Source: Nonomuraea jabiensis
GTDB taxonomy: Bacteria > Actinomycetota > Actinomycetes > Streptosporangiales > Streptosporangiaceae
Reading direction: 5' to 3'
Length of the DNA stretch: 64,000 nucleotides
Assembly: GCF_014204795.1 (NCBI RefSeq)
Contig: NZ_JACHMB010000001.1
Location: forward strand, 10,800,501-10,864,500
The notes beneath the pieces were generated by a model that ran no database searches, was not told the DNA's origin, and was given only the letters and a program-made list of their open reading frames with translations. Each line of letters opens with the position of its first letter. Position 1 is the stretch's first letter. Position numbers and translations under genes: made by a program. Below are positions 59,743-64,000 of the stretch, piece by piece.

Positions 59743-62577
59743 TTAATAGTGTTCCGCGATGCCTGAGTTGATCTCGGTGAGGGCGAGGGTGGTGTCGGTG
59801 TAGCGGATGAGGTTGGACAGGCCTGGCGGCTGGGCAAGGGTGGCCTGGGCGTAGCGGACGGCGTCACCGACCGTGTCAAGCCCCAGGCGGCCAGCGGTGA
59901 TCGTGTGCACCTGGGTGGCCGCGTTGATCTGGCGGGTGGCCATGTTGAGGGTGGTGGCCAGTAGTTCCGCGCGCAGGGTGCGGGGCTGGGTCACCGGTAG
60001 GAACAAGACGGCCGAAACCTCCTGCTGGGAGAGCACACCGTCAGCCGTGGTGCCGTCGGCGCCGTCGAACCGCGTGTCGGTGGCCTGGACGCGAGCGAGC
60101 GTTTCGGCCGTGCGCAGGTCGTGCCGCAGCGCCCACACGGTCGACAGCAGCGGCTGTCTGCCGGGCGTGACCTCAGTGGCCGTCGTCTGCGCCGATGCTG
60201 TCGTGGGGGCGAACGCGCAGCCGTTGGTGCCGCCGTAGGCCAGGTTCGCCGTGCCGGTCACCGTGGCGCCCGCCTCCATGAGCAGAGTCGGCCGCGCGGT
60301 GAACGTCACTGTGGCTCCCGCTCCTGCCGCGATCGTGCCCGGCTTCCAGGTGAGGCTCGTGGTGTCGTCGTCGTTCCTGATCACGGCGGATGGGCGGGGA
60401 CCGGCTCCCTGGTCGAGGGCCTGGCTGTAGTACAGCCCGGCCGGCAGCGTGGTGGTCAGCGCGGCGCCGGTTGCGGGCGCGCTACCGGTGTTGCGGTAGG
60501 CGACGGTGTACGTGATCGCCTCGCCGGCGTTCACCGATGGGGTCGCCGCGACGGTCACCGCCAGGTTCGGAGCGTGGATCTTCGTGGCGGCCGTGGCCGA
60601 GTTGTCGGTGAGCGTCTCGTCCGGCTCGGGGGTGCCGGTGATCTTGGCGGTGCTCGTGAGGGTCGTTCCGTCACCAGCCGTGCAGGGGACCGTGAACGTG
60701 AAGGTCTCGGTGGTCGTCTGGCCAGGCTGCAGGTCGGCCAGCTGCCGGGTGACAGGGCCGCCGACAGGAGGTGTGAACGTGAGCACGGTCGCAGTGGACG
60801 CGCGGCCGCCCTTGTTGCCGGCGGTCACCGTGGCGGTCACCGTGTCGCCGCCGCCGGCGTCCACTCTGTCCACGGTTATGGCCGCGGTCAGGTCGGCCGA
60901 GCTCATCCGCAACACGTCGTCCCCGGTGAGCTCGGGTACGATCGGGCCGTGGGCCCCGTCGGAGAAGTACGGGCTGCCGGTGAAGTCGTAAACCAGGTTG
61001 TCCCAGTCGGGGTTGCTGACCAGCCGCTCGTCGCTCTTGCTGCTTGTGCAGTCCGGGTCCACGTCGGGGATGTCGTTGATGTTGGCGGTGGCGTCGGCGG
61101 AGTAGGGCTTGCCGTCCCCCGTCCAGTCGATCGCCTCCGTGGGGTCCGCTCTGCGGATATGGCCGCCCACACCGTAGATGACCTGTCCGGAGAAGGGCTT
61201 GAGTCCCGGCTTCTTGGTCTCATCGAGATCGTTCTCGAGCAGAGTCTCGGTGCCTTGCCTCTGGTAGTCGAGCGGACGGTCGGGATCGTTGACGGTGAAC
61301 TGCCAGATGTAGTTCATCACGCTGCGGTAGTTGGGCTTGCAGTTGATGCGGTCAACGACCCCGTTGATGTACCTGCCGCCGTGGCCGAGACCGAGGGTGT
61401 GGCCGAGTTCGTGCAGCAGCGTCGCCTGTTCCGCGGCCGCACGGCCCCCGGCGCCGCTGAACCGCGCGTCGTCCCAGCGGCCGAGGGACACCACGAAGTC
61501 GTTACCGCCGCGGTCGTTCACCTCTGCCCGGCCCGAGGTCACCCCGGCGCCGGTGAGGCCATGGATGAAGATGCCGTACCGGTAGTGCAGGCGCTTGAAC
61601 AGCATGATCTTGTCGCACATCGGGTTGGCCCGGTCGGCGGCGGTGCCGAAGTGGGCGGTCGCACCCGGCCCGCAGGCCCTGGCCGGGACGCCCAGCTTCA
61701 GGTCGTCGAAGTCATCGTAAGCGCCGGCTTGTCGATCGTCGCTGAGGTCGATCGACTCGGCGTACGGAAGCTCCTCGTCCTCGATCAGGTGCAGCCCTAT
61801 CCCCGTGACTCCCCTGTCGATCACCGGGGCTGCGTTGAACACCTTGCTCACTGCGGCCAGCACGCCATCCTGCGGCTTCTCCCCGCGCATCCAGTCGATC
61901 TCGACATAGAGGTCGCGCTGCTCGGCATCCGCGTCGGGCAGCGTCAGGTCCACCACGTTGTCACCGTTGAAGTCGACACCGCGGTACTCCTCGTAGTCCT
62001 TGAAGCCGTCCCCGTCGGTGTCGCTCGCCTCGTTCGGGGTGATCTCCAGACATACCTGTACGGCCGGCTGCGGATCGGCCCCGAAGATTCCACCGCCCGG
62101 TTCCCCGTTGCCGGCCACGCACCCGGCGGAGGACGTCATGTCGCCTTTGACGGTCCCGTGGACCATGTTGACCGTCAGCTTGGCGGCCGCATTGCCCGGC
62201 CGGGGCGAGGCGTCCCCGACATCATCGGGCGAGGTGCTGTCGTAGTCCATGATCAGGACGGAGATGTCCTGCTCGACCACGTCGGTGGGGATGCGCCGGG
62301 TGAGCTTCCAGTCCGGAGTCACCGCCTCCTGGTCGTCCGGTGCCCGGGGGGTGGTGTACGAGTCGAAACCGGCGAAACCGATGATCGCGTAGAAGTCGGG
62401 GGCGCTTTCCGTGGAGCTCTCCAGCCCGGTGTTGCGGCAGGGATCGACGCAGCTCACGCGGAAGATGCGCACGGTGAGCGGCTGGGTGCTCGCCGCTGTC
62501 GCGGGTGTCGAGGCGATGAACAGGCCCAACACGCTCAAAAGCACGGCAAGGGACGCGTGCAATAACCTACTTGGCAT
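59743..62577 (-). CDS. Large secreted metalloprotease-like protein with HExxHxxGxxH motif and DUF11/CARDB-type repeats
   Basis: 944 aa. Sec signal (LHASLAVLLSVLGLFIASTPATA). A Ca-binding-like segment near 190 (SDTDGDGFKDYEEYRGVDFN), zinc motif about 390 in LLHELGHTLGLGHGG (metzincin-type HExxHxxGxxH), then beta-rich domains about 550-790 (VTATVTAGNKGGRAST, TFTVPCTAGDG, AVTVAATPSVNAGEAITYTV) of the kind used as spacers, and a helical C-terminus. Probably an extracellular zinc peptidase. -10-like GATAGT lies just before ATG 62577, so the message could be leaderless. Confidence 0.82.
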   Translation of the reverse strand: MPSRLLHASLAVLLSVLGLFIASTPATAASTQPLTVRIFRVSCVDPCRNTGLESSTESAPDFYAIIGFAGFDSYTTPRAPDDQEAVTPDWKLTRRIPTDVVEQDISVLIMDYDSTSPDDVGDASPRPGNAAAKLTVNMVHGTVKGDMTSSAGCVAGNGEPGGGIFGADPQPAVQVCLEITPNEASDTDGDGFKDYEEYRGVDFNGDNVVDLTLPDADAEQRDLYVEIDWMRGEKPQDGVLAAVSKVFNAAPVIDRGVTGIGLHLIEDEELPYAESIDLSDDRQAGAYDDFDDLKLGVPARACGPGATAHFGTAADRANPMCDKIMLFKRLHYRYGIFIHGLTGAGVTSGRAEVNDRGGNDFVVSLGRWDDARFSGAGGRAAAEQATLLHELGHTLGLGHGGRYINGVVDRINCKPNYRSVMNYIWQFTVNDPDRPLDYQRQGTETLLENDLDETKKPGLKPFSGQVIYGVGGHIRRADPTEAIDWTGDGKPYSADATANINDIPDVDPDCTSSKSDERLVSNPDWDNLVYDFTGSPYFSDGAHGPIVPELTGDDVLRMSSADLTAAITVDRVDAGGGDTVTATVTAGNKGGRASTATVLTFTPPVGGPVTRQLADLQPGQTTTETFTFTVPCTAGDGTTLTSTAKITGTPEPDETLTDNSATAATKIHAPNLAVTVAATPSVNAGEAITYTVAYRNTGSAPATGAALTTTLPAGLYYSQALDQGAGPRPSAVIRNDDDTTSLTWKPGTIAAGAGATVTFTARPTLLMEAGATVTGTANLAYGGTNGCAFAPTTASAQTTATEVTPGRQPLLSTVWALRHDLRTAETLARVQATDTRFDGADGTTADGVLSQQEVSAVLFLPVTQPRTLRAELLATTLNMATRQINAATQVHTITAGRLGLDTVGDAVRYAQATLAQPPGLSNLIRYTDTTLALTEINSGIAEHY

Positions 62578-62685
62578 TCCGCCACTATCAGCGCTTCAGT
62601 GCCGGTACAGCATGAGTAGCCCGTACTCAAACCTCGCGCTCCCCAGCCACCCAAGGGGTCGCCGTAAAGCCGGCCAACCCTCATC

Positions 62686-62726
62686 TGACCTGCGACCACC
62701 CGGCGCTCAAGCGTCGTCGCAGGTCA
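62686..62726 (-). terminator. Hairpin after the RibD-type reductase gene
   Basis: 11-bp perfect arms TGACCTGCGAC / GTCGCAGGTCA with a 19-nt loop, 30 nt downstream of the leftward stop at 62757. Confidence 0.7.
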
Positions 62727-62756
62727 GGGCGTTGCGCTTCAGGCGGGATTTCTCCC

Positions 62757-63341
62757 TCACCTGCGGGTGTAGTGGGCGAGGATCACGCCCTTGGGGGTCG
62801 TGACGCTTCCGGTGAGTTCGAACTCGGTCAGCGGGGCGGGTCCGTCGAACAGCCGCTTGCCGCCGCCCAGGGTCAGCGGGTGGATGAGCAGCGTGTAGTG
62901 GTCGATCAGCCCTGCCGCGTGCAGGCTGTTGACCAGCGACGCGCTGCCGTTGATCGAAAGGTCATCACCCGGTTGGGCCTTCAGCTTGGCCACCTCCACG
63001 ACAGCATCGCCGCGCAGCAGGATCGAATTCTGCCAGGCGTCCGCGTTCTCCAACGTCCTGGAGACGACGTACTTGGTCGCCGCGTTCATGTGCCTGGTAA
63101 ACGGGTTGCCGTCGGTTGCACGGCCCCATGCGGTGATGAAGTCCTCCCAGGTTCGGCGACCGAACAGCATGTCTCCCGGCTTGGCCATCCCCTTGGCCAG
63201 CTCACGGCCCATCACCTCGTCGTTGTATCGCGGGCCCCAGCCCCCGTGGGTGAACCCGCCGCTGGTGTCCTCGTCCGGGCGGCCGAGCCCCTGAACCACT
63301 CCATCGAGGGTGACGAACATCGTGGCGGTGATCGAACGCAT
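62757..63341 (-). CDS. Dihydrofolate reductase-family (RibD C-terminal domain) protein
   Basis: 194 aa, cytoplasmic. Landmarks: ITATMFVTLDGVVQGLGRPD, GDMLFGRRTWEDFITAW, ATKYVVSRTLENADAW, DLSINGSASLVNSLHAAGLID, LLIHPLTLGGGKRLFDG. ATG 63341 follows AAAGGAG with 8-nt spacing. Family members are NAD(P)H-dependent reductases of unclear substrate. Stands alone with its own terminator. Confidence 0.93.
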   Translation of the reverse strand: MRSITATMFVTLDGVVQGLGRPDEDTSGGFTHGGWGPRYNDEVMGRELAKGMAKPGDMLFGRRTWEDFITAWGRATDGNPFTRHMNAATKYVVSRTLENADAWQNSILLRGDAVVEVAKLKAQPGDDLSINGSASLVNSLHAAGLIDHYTLLIHPLTLGGGKRLFDGPAPLTEFELTGSVTTPKGVILAHYTRR

Positions 63342-63746
63342 CGACCTGCTCCTTTCATGCCGGGCCGCCCTACTGCGGCCCTGTCACCCCCTACACGAAC
63401 GACCATCGGCGAAATCGACATCGGTACGAAATACGTTTTATAGAAGCTGTCACCGGATCCGATGGGAATTCAGGGGCCGCCGCGGCGAGAGTTCTTCGGA
63501 AAGGGTGAACTCCAGGCCGCTGACCACACCCGACCAACCCGTCGTCCTGGAAGTGATGCTGCGCAGCGAGCCCGGCTCGGCGAGGCGGCCGGACCGTCGT
63601 CGATCGGGTCCGACGAGGCGCGCGACCTGTGTAGCCGATGAGATGATCGCACAAAATCGTAAGCCAGTCCGGAGTCCGGAACGGCCTGACGATCGTCCAC
63701 CATTGCTTCCATCCATAACGTTGAGAAAACTCAAAGGAGCAAGAAG
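63342..63746. other. 405-bp intergenic stretch
   Basis: No convincing gene. AT-richer near 63420-63470 and 63640-63735, suggesting promoters for the flanking genes. No repeat or RNA gene recognised. Confidence 0.4.
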
Positions 63747-64000
63747 ATGGACATGACGCGAGCCCGCCCCATGGAGAGTCAGTGGGACCTCCTGGACGAG
63801 TACAACCTGAACGCCAGCTTCGATGCGGCCTGGATCGACACGGAGGACATCGGAGAGATCGCCGAGCGTTTCCGCGCGGAATCAGGCTCTGGAATTCCTT
63901 GCGATCTGAGCACGGCATTCCACCTGGCCGCCACGAAGGAGCAGGACAGTCTCGTCTGGATCGGGACGCATTCCCCGGGCTGGTCCATCGCGATCACCAT
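63747..64000 (+). CDS. Hypothetical protein, N-terminal part (cut by window edge)
   Basis: 84 residues to the window end, from ATG 63747 with AAAGGAG 8 nt upstream. Text such as DEYNLNASFDAAWIDTEDIG and SLVWIGTHSPGWSIAIT is acidic and soluble with no signal peptide. It loosely resembles small actinobacterial DUF6461-type proteins, but I cannot assign it firmly. Confidence 0.6.
   Translation, partial: MDMTRARPMESQWDLLDEYNLNASFDAAWIDTEDIGEIAERFRAESGSGIPCDLSTAFHLAATKEQDSLVWIGTHSPGWSIAIT

Noticed and set aside
60121..62565. Plus-strand open frame of 814 codons
   Set aside because: Shadow opposite the metalloprotease-like gene.

Overview
The window is chromosomal DNA of very high GC content with actinobacterial signatures: strong G/C third-position bias, GTG and TTG starts, tightly overlapping ATGA/GTGA gene junctions, lipobox binding proteins, twin-arginine leaders and many secreted enzymes with ricin-type (CBM13) lectin domains. 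It looks like a soil, plant-biomass-degrading filamentous actinomycete of the Streptosporangiales/Streptomyces type. The genus cannot be fixed from the sequence alone. 

Layout. (1) 1-9.8 kb: the tail of a LacI regulator, then a large secreted ThuA / sugar-dehydrogenase / PKD / CBM6 / ricin protein, then a leftward RbsABC-type sugar importer with a TIM-barrel sugar isomerase. (2) 10.0-16.7 kb: a rightward, overlapping Ebo-type metabolite-trafficking operon (eboC, eboA, eboB, eboE and an eboF-like phosphodiesterase), led by an inositol-3-phosphate synthase-like gene where an EboD sugar-phosphate cyclase would be expected. (3) 16.7-26.6 kb: leftward secreted ricin-domain proteins (ThuA-DUF1080, sugar dehydrogenase, parallel beta-helix), a GntR regulator and a rightward GH54-like arabinofuranosidase. 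(4) 26.7-31.8 kb: an enolase-superfamily enzyme with a binding-protein importer, divergent from its GntR regulator across a palindromic operator. (5) 32.2-44.4 kb: a hemicellulose block: CE1-type esterase, GH95, GH10 xylanase, a LacI regulator, a xylo-oligosaccharide-type importer and a GH39 xylosidase. (6) 44.4-50.3 kb: a MarR regulator, a decayed GH2 gene, GH43, GH27-ricin and a CE3-like esterase-ricin. (7) 50.3-64 kb: ordinary genes (DinB, PadR plus membrane protein, beta-lactamase-fold hydrolase, TPR/aspartyl-protease-fold protein, HExxH metalloprotease-like protein, RibD-type reductase) mixed with remnants of genes, an IS3 element, serine resolvases and a cytochrome oxidase locus.

How it fits together: lectin-tethered enzymes attack arabinoxylan and related glycans outside the cell, including a possible oxidative route (sugar dehydrogenase plus DUF1080/ThuA). 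Three importers bring sugars in, and intracellular GH39, GH43, isomerases and an enolase-superfamily enzyme process them. The strongest novel signal is regulatory. Two palindrome classes, TGAAAnTTTCA (type A) and CGAAnCGATTCG (type B), occur as pairs upstream of four scattered ricin-domain genes. Type A sites also cluster around the LacI/GH10/importer locus. This suggests one dual-operator regulon spanning the window.
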